From positions 96,992-160,991 of the forward strand of contig NZ_FYAM01000005.1 of NCBI RefSeq assembly GCF_900185645.1: a stretch of DNA of 64,000 nucleotides, in the 5' to 3' direction. Positions 7,335 to 16,727 of the stretch are shown piece after piece. The notes under the pieces were generated by a model. It searched no databases, was not told the DNA's origin, and saw only the letters and a list, made by a program, of their open reading frames with translations. Origin of the DNA: Clostridium sp. BSD9I1 (GTDB lineage: Bacteria > Bacillota > Clostridia > Clostridiales > Clostridiaceae). Every line of letters begins with the position of its first letter. Positions within the stretch are counted from its first letter, which is position 1. A program made the translations under genes and the position numbers.

Positions 7335-7772
7335 ATGAAGGAAAAACCTGAAGATTGGATTGGATATTGGATTAATAAAATCGATAGAGCCATGAAAAAT
7401 GTTCATGATAAAAGGTTTCAGGAGTATGATCTAACCACATCCCAAAAGTCAATTTTGTATCAGCTTTGGAATAAGGATGGACTTACTCAAAAAGAAATTC
7501 AAGAAAATCTATGTTTGAAAGCAGCTTCTGTATCTGGACTTGTAGAGATGTTACTAAAAAAAGGATTTATATATAGAGAACAGGATGATGAAGATGCAAG
7601 ATTCAAAAGACTTTATCTAACGGAAAAGGGAAGACAGATGAAGGAGATATCTATAGCAATTTTAAAAGAAATTGAAGATGAAGTATCTCAAGGGTTTTCT
7701 GATGATGAAAGAAGAATTTTTATATCATGGATGAGAAAGCTATATATTAATCTTAATGCTATAGAAAAATAA
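7335..7772 (+). CDS. MarR-family transcriptional regulator
   Basis: A 145-residue winged-helix regulator. The helix-turn-helix lies at about residues 45-75 (LTTSQKSILYQLWNKDG, then LTQKEIQENLCLKAASVSG) and the wing follows as DDEDARFKRLYLTEKGR. MarR proteins bind DNA as dimers and usually release it on binding small molecules. The MATE pump gene is 86 bases downstream, so it probably represses itself and the pump. The matching TTAG-N4-CTAA dyads before both genes support this. Its inducer is unknown. Confidence 0.92.
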   Translation: MKEKPEDWIGYWINKIDRAMKNVHDKRFQEYDLTTSQKSILYQLWNKDGLTQKEIQENLCLKAASVSGLVEMLLKKGFIYREQDDEDARFKRLYLTEKGRQMKEISIAILKEIEDEVSQGFSDDERRIFISWMRKLYINLNAIEK

Positions 7773-7813
7773 GTATATAGCATATTTTAATGCGTTTAAT
7801 TATACTTAGATGC

Positions 7814-7825
7814 TTAGGAAGCTAA
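7814..7825 (+). promoter_or_regulatory. MarR operator-like dyad, copy 2
   Basis: TTAGGAAGCTAA, within TGCTTAGGAAGCTAA, differs by one base from copy 1 and shares its left flank (ATGCTTAGGA). It lies 34 bases before the MATE start, upstream of the ribosome site AAGGGAGG. Confidence 0.5.
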
Positions 7826-7858
7826 ATAAAGTAGTTAAAATAAGGGAGGTAATAAAAT

Positions 7859-9250
7859 ATGAATGAATCAAAAGAATTGGAAACGGAAAGTGTAGGGAAA
7901 CTTCTCCTTAAGTTTTCTATTCCAGCTGTTATAGGTATGCTTGTTAATGCCCTATATAGTATTGTAGATAGAATATTTGTTGGTAGAGGAGTCGGATCAC
8001 TTGCACTTTCAGGTGTAGCAGTTACCTTTCCTATTACCAATATAATTATGGCAGTAGGAATGCTTGTAGGAACAGGTGCGGCAGCCGTAGTTTCTATAAA
8101 ACTGGGACAAAAGAAGAAAGAAGATGCAGAAAAGATTTTAGGGACTTCTTATGTTCTTACAATAATAATGTCAATAATCGTAACTATTTTAGGACTTATA
8201 TTTTTAGAGCCTCTTTTAAAGATATTGGGTGCAAGTGCAGAAACCATGCCTTATGCAAAGCAATTTGGAGGGATAGTACTTCTAGGAACTGTACTTCAAA
8301 ATATAGGATTTGGACTGAATCCAATAATTCGTTCACAAGGTGATCCTAAGACAGCCATGAATACTATGCTTATAGGTGCTGTACTTAATTTGATTATAAA
8401 TCCAATATTAATATTTGGATTTAATTTAGGAGTAGTAGGATCAGCAATTTCAACTATTGCTTCGCAAGCTGTTTGCTCAATATGGATATACAAATATTTT
8501 ACAGGAAACAAAAGTTTATTAAAGCTAAAAAGAGAAAATATGAAATTGAAAAAAGCTGTTATTAAGGAAATAATAGCAATAGGTATGTCTCCTTTTGCTA
8601 TGCAAATTGCAGCTAGTTTAGTTACAATTACTATAAATACTAATTTAGCAAAGTATGGTGGAGATCTTGCTATAGGAGCTTATTCTCTTATAATGAGTAT
8701 TGCTGTTTTAATATTGATGCCTGTACTCGGTGTAAACCAAGGGGCACAGCCTATAATAGGATATAATTATGGAGCAAAAAACATAAGTAGGGTTAAAAAA
8801 ACATTGCTGTACTCAGTTATTGTAAATACGTGTATATCAACGGTTGGATTTATCTTAGTTCAACTATTCCCAACTGAAATTATTAAAATTTTTAATAAAA
8901 CAGACCTTAAACTTATAGCTCTTGGAGCAAATGGACTTTCTATTTATCTTATGGCTTTTGCTCTTGTGGGACCGCAAGCAACTTGCACTAATTATTTTCA
9001 GGCTGTGGGAAAGGCAAAATACTCAATGTTTTTAAGTTTACTAAGACAAATTATACTGCTTATACCTCTTATATTAATACTTCCCCATTTTTATGAATTG
9101 AATGGAGTATGGATATCAGGACCAATTGCGGATTTTGTTTCATCAGTGATAACGTTCATTTATATAGGATATGAAATGAGAAGGTTAAGAGCACTTAGAA
9201 ATGATGAAGCAGTTGACTCTTCTGAAGCAAGAGTTAAGTTATCAGTTTAA
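7859..9250 (+). CDS. MATE-family multidrug/Na+ antiporter
   Basis: A 463-residue integral membrane protein with about 12 hydrophobic helices arranged as two repeats, typical of NorM/DinF-type efflux pumps driven by Na+ or H+. Family-typical segments include IPAVIGMLVNALYSIVDRIFVG at the start of the first half (split here by its glycine-rich turn) and GVNQGAQPIIGYNYGA in the second half. A charged tail ends it. The start follows AAGGGAGG. A marR gene just upstream suggests substrate-induced expression. Substrates cannot be inferred. Confidence 0.93.
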   Translation: MNESKELETESVGKLLLKFSIPAVIGMLVNALYSIVDRIFVGRGVGSLALSGVAVTFPITNIIMAVGMLVGTGAAAVVSIKLGQKKKEDAEKILGTSYVLTIIMSIIVTILGLIFLEPLLKILGASAETMPYAKQFGGIVLLGTVLQNIGFGLNPIIRSQGDPKTAMNTMLIGAVLNLIINPILIFGFNLGVVGSAISTIASQAVCSIWIYKYFTGNKSLLKLKRENMKLKKAVIKEIIAIGMSPFAMQIAASLVTITINTNLAKYGGDLAIGAYSLIMSIAVLILMPVLGVNQGAQPIIGYNYGAKNISRVKKTLLYSVIVNTCISTVGFILVQLFPTEIIKIFNKTDLKLIALGANGLSIYLMAFALVGPQATCTNYFQAVGKAKYSMFLSLLRQIILLIPLILILPHFYELNGVWISGPIADFVSSVITFIYIGYEMRRLRALRNDEAVDSSEARVKLSV

Positions 9251-9307
9251 TTAGGGATAAATAATGGATAAAATATTATATTAATTTTTTCAAATGTTGA
9301 AGACTAA

Positions 9308-9336
9308 AGCATCTGCAGTTTGCAGGTGCTTTTTAA
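9308..9336 (+). terminator. Terminator after the MATE gene
   Basis: AGCATCTGCA (9308-9317) pairs with TGCAGGTGCT (9321-9330), one T.G wobble, loop GTT, followed by TTTTT. Confidence 0.9.
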
Positions 9337-9558
9337 ATGCTCAAATAGTAATAGTTTTTATATATTAAATGTATAGTTATATTCATAAGTACTTGGTGGG
9401 AAAATTATTCGTTGGAATCTATTGAAAGAAAATGTCTAAATATGTATAATTATAATGTATAATTTGGAATTAATTTTAGTATATATAAACTTAGGATTAT
9501 ATTGGTCAAATGTTTGTTGAAATAATACCGAGTCTTAGATAAAGGTGGGAATATACTT
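9337..9558. other. AT-rich intergenic stretch before the TPR gene
   Basis: Several TATAAT-like hexamers occur (for example around 9450-9470), so the TPR gene promoter is probably here, but no single -35/-10 pair stands out. I see no gene or repeat. Confidence 0.4.
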
Positions 9559-10647
9559 ATGAATTTTGACTATGAGATAGAAAAAATAAATGCTATTAGC
9601 ATTACTTCTGAAGAATTTAATTCTTATGAAATTCCTAGTAATGTTCGAAAATCTATAGCTCTTTATAATAAGTCTATTATAAATTTAAAACTAAAGCTTG
9701 TGAACTTAGCTATAACAGACTTAAAAAGATCTTTATCACTTAATTCAGATTTTTGTGAGGCAATAAAACTTTTAGGGTTATGCTACGTACATAAAAAGGA
9801 ATTCAATAAGGCTGAAAAAACTTTTAAAAAACTAGCTAGCTATGATATATATACCAAGCTGGCAAATGAATATCTACAGGAACTAAAGGCTGAGAGAACT
9901 GGTTCAAAAGCTCTTAATACCATAAAAAATGTTAGTTCAAATTCAAATGATAGAAATAAAATAAAAATTACTAGTAGCTTTACAAAAGAGTTCACTATAT
10001 TATTTTTAATAGTAATTATGATAATTGCTATTTCAGGATTAGTTTATTGGAACGGGTCTAATATTAAGGCAGTGTTTAGTAAAACTAAAAATACTTATGC
10101 TAATAAAAACCAAGAGATTGAACAAAAACAAGCAATGAATGAAAAATACAATAAAATAGAGGAACAAAACAAGAAACTTCAGAAGAACTTGGAAAATACA
10201 AAATTAGAACTTGATAATTATAAAAACAAAAATAACATTATTTTAATGATAAGTAATGCTGAGAAATTTTATTCAGAAGGAAATTACGAAAAAGTGCTGG
10301 ATAATTTAATAGCATTAAAATCTTTAAAACTTGATAATACAGAAAGATCAAGAGTGGATAAGCTTTGGAATAGTATGAAAACAAATAATATATGGGATAT
10401 ATACAATGAGGCAAACAAATTATATAAACAGGGAAAGTACCAAGAGGCATTACCAAAATTGATAATTGTTGAGAAAATTAATCCGGAATTAGATATAATG
10501 CCATGGGTGCTTTACCAAATAGGAAATTGTTATAAACAAGGTAATGATAATAAAAATGCGCTTATATTTTTTCAAAGAGTTAAGAAGGATTATCCAAATA
10601 CAGAATATGCCGGTTATTCCCAAGGAATGATTAATGACATAAAATAA
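9559..10647 (+). CDS. TPR-repeat membrane protein
   Basis: A 362-residue protein with three parts. Residues about 30-120 hold tetratricopeptide-like helices (SIALYNKSIINLKLKLVNLA, then LLGLCYVHKKEFNKAEKTF). A single membrane helix spans about 150-170 (ILFLIVIMIIAISGLVYW). A charged coiled coil follows at about 185-220, and the C-terminal part again has TPR-like helices (ALPKLIIVEKINPELDIMPWVLYQIGNCYKQG, broken here by prolines). The N-terminal part should be cytoplasmic. It probably acts as a scaffold for protein contacts; no enzyme domain is seen. It has its own ribosome site AAAGGTGGGA. Confidence 0.75.
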   Translation: MNFDYEIEKINAISITSEEFNSYEIPSNVRKSIALYNKSIINLKLKLVNLAITDLKRSLSLNSDFCEAIKLLGLCYVHKKEFNKAEKTFKKLASYDIYTKLANEYLQELKAERTGSKALNTIKNVSSNSNDRNKIKITSSFTKEFTILFLIVIMIIAISGLVYWNGSNIKAVFSKTKNTYANKNQEIEQKQAMNEKYNKIEEQNKKLQKNLENTKLELDNYKNKNNIILMISNAEKFYSEGNYEKVLDNLIALKSLKLDNTERSRVDKLWNSMKTNNIWDIYNEANKLYKQGKYQEALPKLIIVEKINPELDIMPWVLYQIGNCYKQGNDNKNALIFFQRVKKDYPNTEYAGYSQGMINDIK

Positions 10648-10762
10648 ATTTGCTTCAATGAAATTGTTTGAGAAATAAATACCATTAAAGATATCAAAGG
10701 AAATAAGATATTGATAATGAATTAGGGTACATAGTTAAGGGGGAAATATAAGGGATATTTTG

Positions 10763-10816
10763 TAAGTAAACTAATAGCCATATAAGTTATAACTTATATG
10801 GCTATTAGTTTACTTA
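10763..10816. terminator. 54-bp perfect palindrome: bidirectional terminator
   Basis: Bases 10763-10816 are exactly self-complementary about a centre at 10789.5, giving 25 or more base pairs. It lies between the convergent TPR and Cache genes, and its right end covers the Cache stop codon. It should end transcription from both sides, though T-runs are short. Confidence 0.75.
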
Positions 10817-12193
10817 AGAGTTAGTAATAGAACTAATAAGTTCATCTAATTGTATAAGTTCATTTTTTAACTCAATAGGAATAGAACTTTTATGTAAAGA
10901 GTTTATGTAATCTTGTACTTCAAGGATAAAGTTATTTATACTTATCATTTGGATTTCGTGAGACTTTATAGATAAATTGAGCTTGTCTTTACAATTGCCT
11001 AGTCTTGTTATTAAAATTTTTAGTTCACTAGCACTTGAATAAGTAAAGTTATCAGCATTGTCTATCAATTTATATATTCTTTCCTTTTCAGCTTCAATTT
11101 CAAATAATATATTAATATCTGAAGTTGGCTTTTCCAGTAGAAACTCCTCATTTTGAATTTGAAATAAATTTAACTTCATTGATTTGGAAGGTGGTTGTTC
11201 ATCTATAGCTTTAATAGACCCACTTAGGGATTGTATAGTATGGCCCATCTGTTTTGTAATGTATAATATACTAATAATGCTGATAAATATTATAGCAATA
11301 ACTCCAATAAATATGTTAGTTATTATAGTCTTTGTTTCTTTTATTAATTGATTTTGTTCTATAACACCTACAACCTTCCATCCAGTAACTGCATTTGTCG
11401 TATATGAAACGTAGTATTCTCCTGAGGCGCTATCAGAATGAAGACTCCCAGAGTTTTGGCTATATAGATTGTCCATAAGATTGCTATTAAAAATAGCTTT
11501 AGATTTGCTGTTTTTAATATTATCAATTATAAAAAAATCTGTATTATCGGTTCGTGAGATCATGTAAATATCGCCTTCGCTAAATTCCTTGAAATAGTTA
11601 ATTTTTTCATATAAGTCATCAAGATAAATATCTATAGCCAGAACACCTTTAAATTTATTTTCTTTATCTATAACACTTTTAGAAACAGTAATAATATGCT
11701 TTTTTGTAGTACTATCAACATATGGTTTTGTCCAAGTGATTTTTCCCTTTGAATTTATCGTATTTATATACCATGGTCTTTTTGTTGGCTCCCAATAGTC
11801 ATTTGAAAGTTCTTCTGAGGTGTCTGGCCATGATACAAGTTTTTTAGTACCAAATATTTTTTTTTCTGGTGTAAAATAAGCAAATGCAGTCGAAGAATAA
11901 GCTTGCTGAAAGTTTTTTAAAAGTTCAAGAGTAGAATTATAATATTTATCAGGATTATCAGATACACATTGAATCATTTCATTCTTAGATAGCATCTCAA
12001 TAGCACTTTCCAAAGTGGATAGAAATTCAGTTATAGAAAGATTATGCTGCTCTATAGAAATATCAAAAGATTTAGTATACTTATTTTGGGATAATATACG
12101 GTTAGCATTTATGTAAATATTTGTAACTATAAGAATGGTAATTACAATAAATATAATGAAGTTTACTGATAGATTTTTTAATATTTTAAACAC
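10814..12193 (-). CDS. Cache-domain membrane sensor without a recognised output domain
   Basis: A 459-residue protein read from GTG 12193, with AGGAGGTGC at good spacing. A first membrane helix (about 10-30) and a second (about 285-312) bracket an extracellular double Cache domain; its typical DYWEPTKRPWY and DIYLDDLYEKI segments are visible, as in chemoreceptors that bind amino acids or organic acids. After the second helix there is no HAMP, MCP signalling, GGDEF or kinase domain, only about 145 residues of helical, Leu/Ile/Glu-rich sequence. It may be a truncated receptor or signal through an unknown helical module. No chemotaxis gene is adjacent. Confidence 0.8.
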   Translation of the reverse strand: MFKILKNLSVNFIIFIVITILIVTNIYINANRILSQNKYTKSFDISIEQHNLSITEFLSTLESAIEMLSKNEMIQCVSDNPDKYYNSTLELLKNFQQAYSSTAFAYFTPEKKIFGTKKLVSWPDTSEELSNDYWEPTKRPWYINTINSKGKITWTKPYVDSTTKKHIITVSKSVIDKENKFKGVLAIDIYLDDLYEKINYFKEFSEGDIYMISRTDNTDFFIIDNIKNSKSKAIFNSNLMDNLYSQNSGSLHSDSASGEYYVSYTTNAVTGWKVVGVIEQNQLIKETKTIITNIFIGVIAIIFISIISILYITKQMGHTIQSLSGSIKAIDEQPPSKSMKLNLFQIQNEEFLLEKPTSDINILFEIEAEKERIYKLIDNADNFTYSSASELKILITRLGNCKDKLNLSIKSHEIQMISINNFILEVQDYINSLHKSSIPIELKNELIQLDELISSITNS

Positions 12194-12404
12194 AAAAGCA
12201 CCTCCTGATCATAGTTACATAATTATTCTAGCATATACATAGATGGGAGTGTTAAAACTTTTTATTCAAAATCAGAAAATAATAAGTTATAATAAAAACG
12301 ATTGTTGTTAAGCATGGGAAGGATAGTTTAAAAACAGCAATTAATTTATATTAAAATTTAAATTTGTAAACTCGTATTTTTTAAGGAAGAATAAGGTGCA
12401 GAAT

Positions 12405-14132
12405 ATGAAACTTAAGTTTAAAAGAAGAATGGTATTACCGATATTATTTCTAATGATAATGCCTACACTAATATTAAGTATTTCTTTTTTTAGTAGAATG
12501 CAAAGAATTTACTATGAGAATGTTGTTCAGGATACAGAAAACTTTTTTAACTTAATTTCGGAAAAGACTTATAAAATGAATAATGATTTTTATTCTAAAC
12601 AAATGCTATCTAGTGAATTATCTTCATTAAAAAGGCTAGGAGTGGTAGCCTATAATGGAGATAATATATTTTATACCAGTTTAGATGGAATTAATTTAGA
12701 TATTAATATAATAAAGTTTGGACATACAGAGAATAAAAGGTATGAAATTAAGAAGAAGACCTACGAAAATTTAAATATTTCTATATATGTAATAATTGAT
12801 AACTATCAGATATTCTTTGATGTTTTAAATACATATAAGCCATATTTAATATTAATAGTCGTTTCAATATTTATTTCGCTGCAAGCAATTCTTTTTTTAA
12901 TTGATAGTTTTTCAAAGCCTATATCTATACTTTTAGAAGGATATAATGATGTAATATCAGGAAACTCTAAAAATAATATAGATATCAAAACGGAAGATGA
13001 GTTAGGGCTTTTAGGTGAAGCATTTAATGAGATGAAACAGCAGGTCGCTATTGGAAGCAACAAGTTTTTACAAATGAAAAGGTTCAATGAAGATATATTA
13101 CGTAGTATTTCAACAGGAATAATAACTGCAGATATGCAGGGCAAAATAATGAATTATAATGATGCTGCTTCAGATGCTATTGAAAGAGTAATGTGTCTTA
13201 ATGAAAAAAATCCAAAGATAATTAAAACACTTATGATACAGATAAATGAAACCATAGAAAGAATGGATTCAATAAATAGAATAGAGCATTTTAATGAATA
13301 TGATACAAAGGAATCAGTTTATTTGGATATAACCACAGCATTAATGAAAGATTCCTCAGGAGAATGTATTGGAGTGATTTGCAGCTTTAATGATATAACA
13401 AACAGAAAAAAGATTGAAGAAAGTGTAGAGAGAATAGATAGGCTCACTTCACTAGGGCAACTAACAGCAGCTTTAGCCCACGAGATAAGAAATCCTCTTT
13501 CTGGAATTAAAATGAGTGCTCAAATATTGAACAAAAGGCTTACTACCCACCTTAAGATATCTGATCAAAATTTATTTGAAGCTATAATTAAAGAAACAGA
13601 AAGACTTGACTTATTAATTACAGATCTTTTAAACTTTTCAAAGCCAAGAATACCAAAATTTCAAATTATAGATGTACTTGAGATTCTTGACAGAGCACTT
13701 CTCTTTTCTGATAAGAAAATAAGAGAAAAAGAAGCCTTTGTTAACGTGAATTGTGATATGAAGTTAATGCAGGTATATTTTGATAAGGGGCAGCTTTTAC
13801 AAATTTTTTTAAATATAATATCTAATGCATTAGATGCCATAGATATAAAGGGTGGTTTGAAAATAACTGTAGAAAAACCAACAGAAGGTGATGATAAATA
13901 TATAATTATATCATTTGAGGATAATGGATGCGGAATAAAAAAGGAAAATATAAATAAAATTTTTGATCCGTTTTTTACAACTAGAGAAAGTGGGACTGGC
14001 TTAGGCCTTTCCGTAGTACATAAATTAGCTACAGCAAATAATGGGAATATTCAAATAGAAAGCATAGAATCAGTAGGAACTATTGTAAAAATATATTTGC
14101 CAAAATATAGGGGAGAGAGTAATGAATACTAA
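12405..14132 (+). CDS. NtrB/AtoS-like sensor histidine kinase
   Basis: A 575-residue membrane kinase. Two hydrophobic helices (about 10-28 and 143-165) bracket a small extracellular part; then come HAMP (about 165-215), PAS (about 225-340), HisKA with phospho-accepting H359 in ALAHEIRNPLSG, and HATPase (N box SNALDAI, G1 FEDNGCGI, G2 GTGLGLSV). ATG 12405 follows AAGGTG; an in-frame GTG at 12396 overlaps this ribosome site. Its end overlaps the next gene by 11 bases, an NtrC-type regulator, so the two form a cognate pair. The signal may relate to glutamine or another amino acid because glutaminase follows. Confidence 0.92.
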   Translation: MKLKFKRRMVLPILFLMIMPTLILSISFFSRMQRIYYENVVQDTENFFNLISEKTYKMNNDFYSKQMLSSELSSLKRLGVVAYNGDNIFYTSLDGINLDINIIKFGHTENKRYEIKKKTYENLNISIYVIIDNYQIFFDVLNTYKPYLILIVVSIFISLQAILFLIDSFSKPISILLEGYNDVISGNSKNNIDIKTEDELGLLGEAFNEMKQQVAIGSNKFLQMKRFNEDILRSISTGIITADMQGKIMNYNDAASDAIERVMCLNEKNPKIIKTLMIQINETIERMDSINRIEHFNEYDTKESVYLDITTALMKDSSGECIGVICSFNDITNRKKIEESVERIDRLTSLGQLTAALAHEIRNPLSGIKMSAQILNKRLTTHLKISDQNLFEAIIKETERLDLLITDLLNFSKPRIPKFQIIDVLEILDRALLFSDKKIREKEAFVNVNCDMKLMQVYFDKGQLLQIFLNIISNALDAIDIKGGLKITVEKPTEGDDKYIIISFEDNGCGIKKENINKIFDPFFTTRESGTGLGLSVVHKLATANNGNIQIESIESVGTIVKIYLPKYRGESNEY

Positions 14133-15513
14133 AGTTCTAGTAATTGATGATGAGGAAATAATGAGATTAACCCTTGGAGAGGGGCTCGGTGATTTTGGGT
14201 ATGATGTAGAAACAGCATCAGACGGGCTTGAGGGAATAAAAAGGTTAAAAGAATTTAGACCAGATGTTATATTGCTTGACATGAGGCTTAGAACAGAAAA
14301 TGGGTTGGATATTGCGAGAAAAATAAAGCAAATTGATGAATATGTAGAAATAATTATTATGACAGCATATGGAGACATCAAGACTGCCATTGAAGCAATA
14401 AGAATAGGAGCTATAGATTATATAAAAAAGCCTTTAGATATTGAGGAAATCCAGGTTACTATATCAAAGGCAATTGCCAGCCAGAGTATGAAGAAAAAAC
14501 TAAAACTTTACGAAGAAAAAGAATTAAGAACTGAAGATACATTTATAAGCAAAGATTCTGTAATGGAAGACACCATAAGAAAGATGAATGTGTTAGCTAA
14601 AAATGATTCCGTAACTGTACTAATAAGAGGAGAAACTGGAACGGGTAAAGAGGTTGTTGCAAATTACATACATAAAAATAGTGCTAGAAAGGATTCAGTA
14701 ATGCTCAGTGTCAATTGCGCTGCGATACCTAGGCAGCTTCTTGAAAGCGAACTTTTTGGTTTTGAAAAAAATGCATTTAGTGGTGCAAATTCAAGAAAGA
14801 GAGGACTTTTGGAACTGGCACATGGGGGTACTGTATTTCTTGATGAGTTAGGAGAGATGCCGCTTGATATACAGTCTAAGATTTTGAGATTTCTTGAAAC
14901 AAGAAAATTTAACAGAATAGGCGGACTTGAGGAAATAGAAGTTGATATAAGAGTGATTGCAGCTACTAACAAGAATCTTGAAGAGGCAATAGCCAAAAAG
15001 GAGTTTAGGGAAGATTTATATTACAGACTAAATGTAGTACCAATTTTTATTCCGGCATTAAGGGAAAGAAAACTTGATATTGTGGAGCTATCTAAATACT
15101 TTTTGGACATTTTTAATATCAAGTTCAAGAAAAATTTTAAAGACTTCACAAATGAAGCTATTGACAGGATAATATCCTATCAATGGCCTGGAAATATAAG
15201 AGAACTTAAAAATATTATAGAGAGAATTGTAATTTTAAATAATGGAGGTTTTATAGATGTTGAAAATCTTCCAAGTGAAATACAAGAGCAAGTAACTGCA
15301 GGAGAAAATGTGACAATTGCAGAGCCAAATGAAGAATTTATTCAAGAAGGGTTTTCGTTAGAAGAAAAAGTAGCAGATTTGGAAAAGTACTATATAAAAA
15401 AAGCTTTAAGTAAATCAAACGGAAATTTTAGTGCTGCTTCAAAAATCCTTGGAATTTCAAGGCATGCACTTAATAGGAGAATGGAAAAGTATTCCAATGA
15501 TATAATCAAATAG
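14122..15513 (+). CDS. NtrC/AtoC-family sigma-54-dependent response regulator
   Basis: The 463 residues hold a receiver domain with D53 in VILLDMRL, an AAA+ domain with Walker A GETGTGKE and Walker B FLDELGEM, and a Fis-type helix-turn-helix at the C-terminus (SAASKILGISRHALNRRM). It should activate sigma-54 RNA polymerase when phosphorylated by the overlapping kinase. The loop that touches sigma-54 is normally GAFTGA; here it reads NAFSGA, a double variant. The only sigma-54 promoter found nearby lies before glutaminase, 150 bases downstream, and paired dyads sit between, so that operon is the likely target. Confidence 0.93.
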   Translation: MNTKVLVIDDEEIMRLTLGEGLGDFGYDVETASDGLEGIKRLKEFRPDVILLDMRLRTENGLDIARKIKQIDEYVEIIIMTAYGDIKTAIEAIRIGAIDYIKKPLDIEEIQVTISKAIASQSMKKKLKLYEEKELRTEDTFISKDSVMEDTIRKMNVLAKNDSVTVLIRGETGTGKEVVANYIHKNSARKDSVMLSVNCAAIPRQLLESELFGFEKNAFSGANSRKRGLLELAHGGTVFLDELGEMPLDIQSKILRFLETRKFNRIGGLEEIEVDIRVIAATNKNLEEAIAKKEFREDLYYRLNVVPIFIPALRERKLDIVELSKYFLDIFNIKFKKNFKDFTNEAIDRIISYQWPGNIRELKNIIERIVILNNGGFIDVENLPSEIQEQVTAGENVTIAEPNEEFIQEGFSLEEKVADLEKYYIKKALSKSNGNFSAASKILGISRHALNRRMEKYSNDIIK

Positions 15514-15543
15514 TTATTATGAAATTTATGTTTATATAAAAAA

Positions 15544-15578
15544 TGCTCGATATCAAGCAATTTGTTCGATATCGAGCA
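15544..15578 (+). promoter_or_regulatory. Two dyads, likely activator sites; can also fold as a terminator
   Basis: TGCTCGATATCAAGCA (15544-15559) and TGTTCGATATCGAGCA (15563-15578) are each near-perfect 16-bp inverted repeats, 19 bases apart and about 100 bases before the sigma-54 promoter. That is the layout of enhancer sites for NtrC-type proteins. The two together (15538-15583) also make one long hairpin followed by five T, so they may end the kinase/regulator transcript. Confidence 0.6.
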
Positions 15579-15662
15579 TTTTTAATGTGCGATTTGGGAC
15601 GATTTCAACGTTAATATACAGAAAAATCGGTATTTTTCAAAGTTTCATTATATTTTTTTATT

Positions 15663-15678
15663 TGGCATGCATTTTGCT
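15663..15678 (+). promoter_or_regulatory. Sigma-54 promoter of the glutaminase operon
   Basis: TGGCATGCATTTTGCT has the -24 GG (15664-15665) and -12 GC (15676-15677) exactly 12 bases apart and fits TGGCAC-N5-TTGC at nearly every base. Transcription would begin near 15689. Confidence 0.85.
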
Positions 15679-15720
15679 GTATATATTAGTGTTCAGAAAT
15701 TGCAAAGGAGGTAATTATTA

Positions 15721-16638
15721 GTGAAAACGATTTTGAAAAGTGTAATCGAAAACAATAGGTATATTACAAAATTTGGACAAGTAGCAACGTATATTCCTGA
15801 ACTTGCAAAGGGAAATAGAGATGCTCTTGGAGCATGTGTTTTTGACACAAGCTGTAATTCAATTCTAGAAGGAGACTACGAAACAAAGTTTACTATTCAG
15901 AGTGTATCAAAGGTAATAACTCTTATATGTGCTCTAATAGATAATGGCAAGGAAGAGGTTTTTTCAAAAGTAGGTAATGAACCTTCTGCAGACCCATTTA
16001 ACTCGTTACTAAAGTTAGAAATACAGCAAAATCATAAGCCATTAAATCCATTTATAAATGCAGGAGCAATAGTTTGTACATCTCTTGTAGCAGGAGATAA
16101 TGGCATAGAGAAGTTCAGTAGAATTCATAATATGCTGAAGAAGTTGGCAAATAATCGTAATATCGATGTGAACTATTCAGTTTATAACTCGGAAAAATTG
16201 ACTGGAAATACAAATAGGGCAATAGCCTATTACCTTAAGGGAGCTAACATAATTGAAAAAGATGTAGAGGACACATTGGATGCTTACTTTAAATCCTGCT
16301 CAATAGAGGTAGTTGTTGAAGACGTAGCAAGGATAGCTTCGGTAATTGCAAATAATGGTGTGGCCCCATGGTCAAATGAAAGGTTGATTCCAGAGGAAGT
16401 TAATAGAATAGTAAAGGCTATTATGACAACCTGTGGATTATATGATACATCTGGAACGTTTTCTGTTAATGTTGGTGTTCCTGCTAAAAGTGGGGTAGGT
16501 GGATGTATCATGGCTGTCGTTCCAAATCGTATGGGAATAGCAGTTGTAGGACCAGCACTCGATAATCATGGGAACAGCATTGGTGGAGTGAAGGTCATGG
16601 AAGATCTTTCTAGAGAACTAAATCTAAGTATTTTCTAA
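15721..16638 (+). CDS. glsA: Glutaminase A
   Basis: A 305-residue serine-dependent glutaminase of the beta-lactamase fold, converting glutamine to glutamate and ammonia. The catalytic S-x-x-K pair is S61 and K64 in IQSVSKV, preceded by the usual GDYETKFTIQ. FNPFINAGAI-like (here NPFINAGAIV) and the C-terminal SGVGGCIMAVVP are family signatures. It starts at GTG 15721 behind AAAGGAGG. The sigma-54 promoter at 15663 and the NtrC-like pair upstream suggest control by an amino-acid or nitrogen signal. An AGCS symporter follows in the same direction, which could supply the glutamine. Confidence 0.95.
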   Translation: MKTILKSVIENNRYITKFGQVATYIPELAKGNRDALGACVFDTSCNSILEGDYETKFTIQSVSKVITLICALIDNGKEEVFSKVGNEPSADPFNSLLKLEIQQNHKPLNPFINAGAIVCTSLVAGDNGIEKFSRIHNMLKKLANNRNIDVNYSVYNSEKLTGNTNRAIAYYLKGANIIEKDVEDTLDAYFKSCSIEVVVEDVARIASVIANNGVAPWSNERLIPEEVNRIVKAIMTTCGLYDTSGTFSVNVGVPAKSGVGGCIMAVVPNRMGIAVVGPALDNHGNSIGGVKVMEDLSRELNLSIF

Positions 16639-16727
16639 TTTTTACATAAAAGTATTTAGTCTAATATTTTAAAAGAGATAAAACTATTAAATTTAAAAAT
16701 AAAAATTATTAAGAGGAGAGTGTAAAA

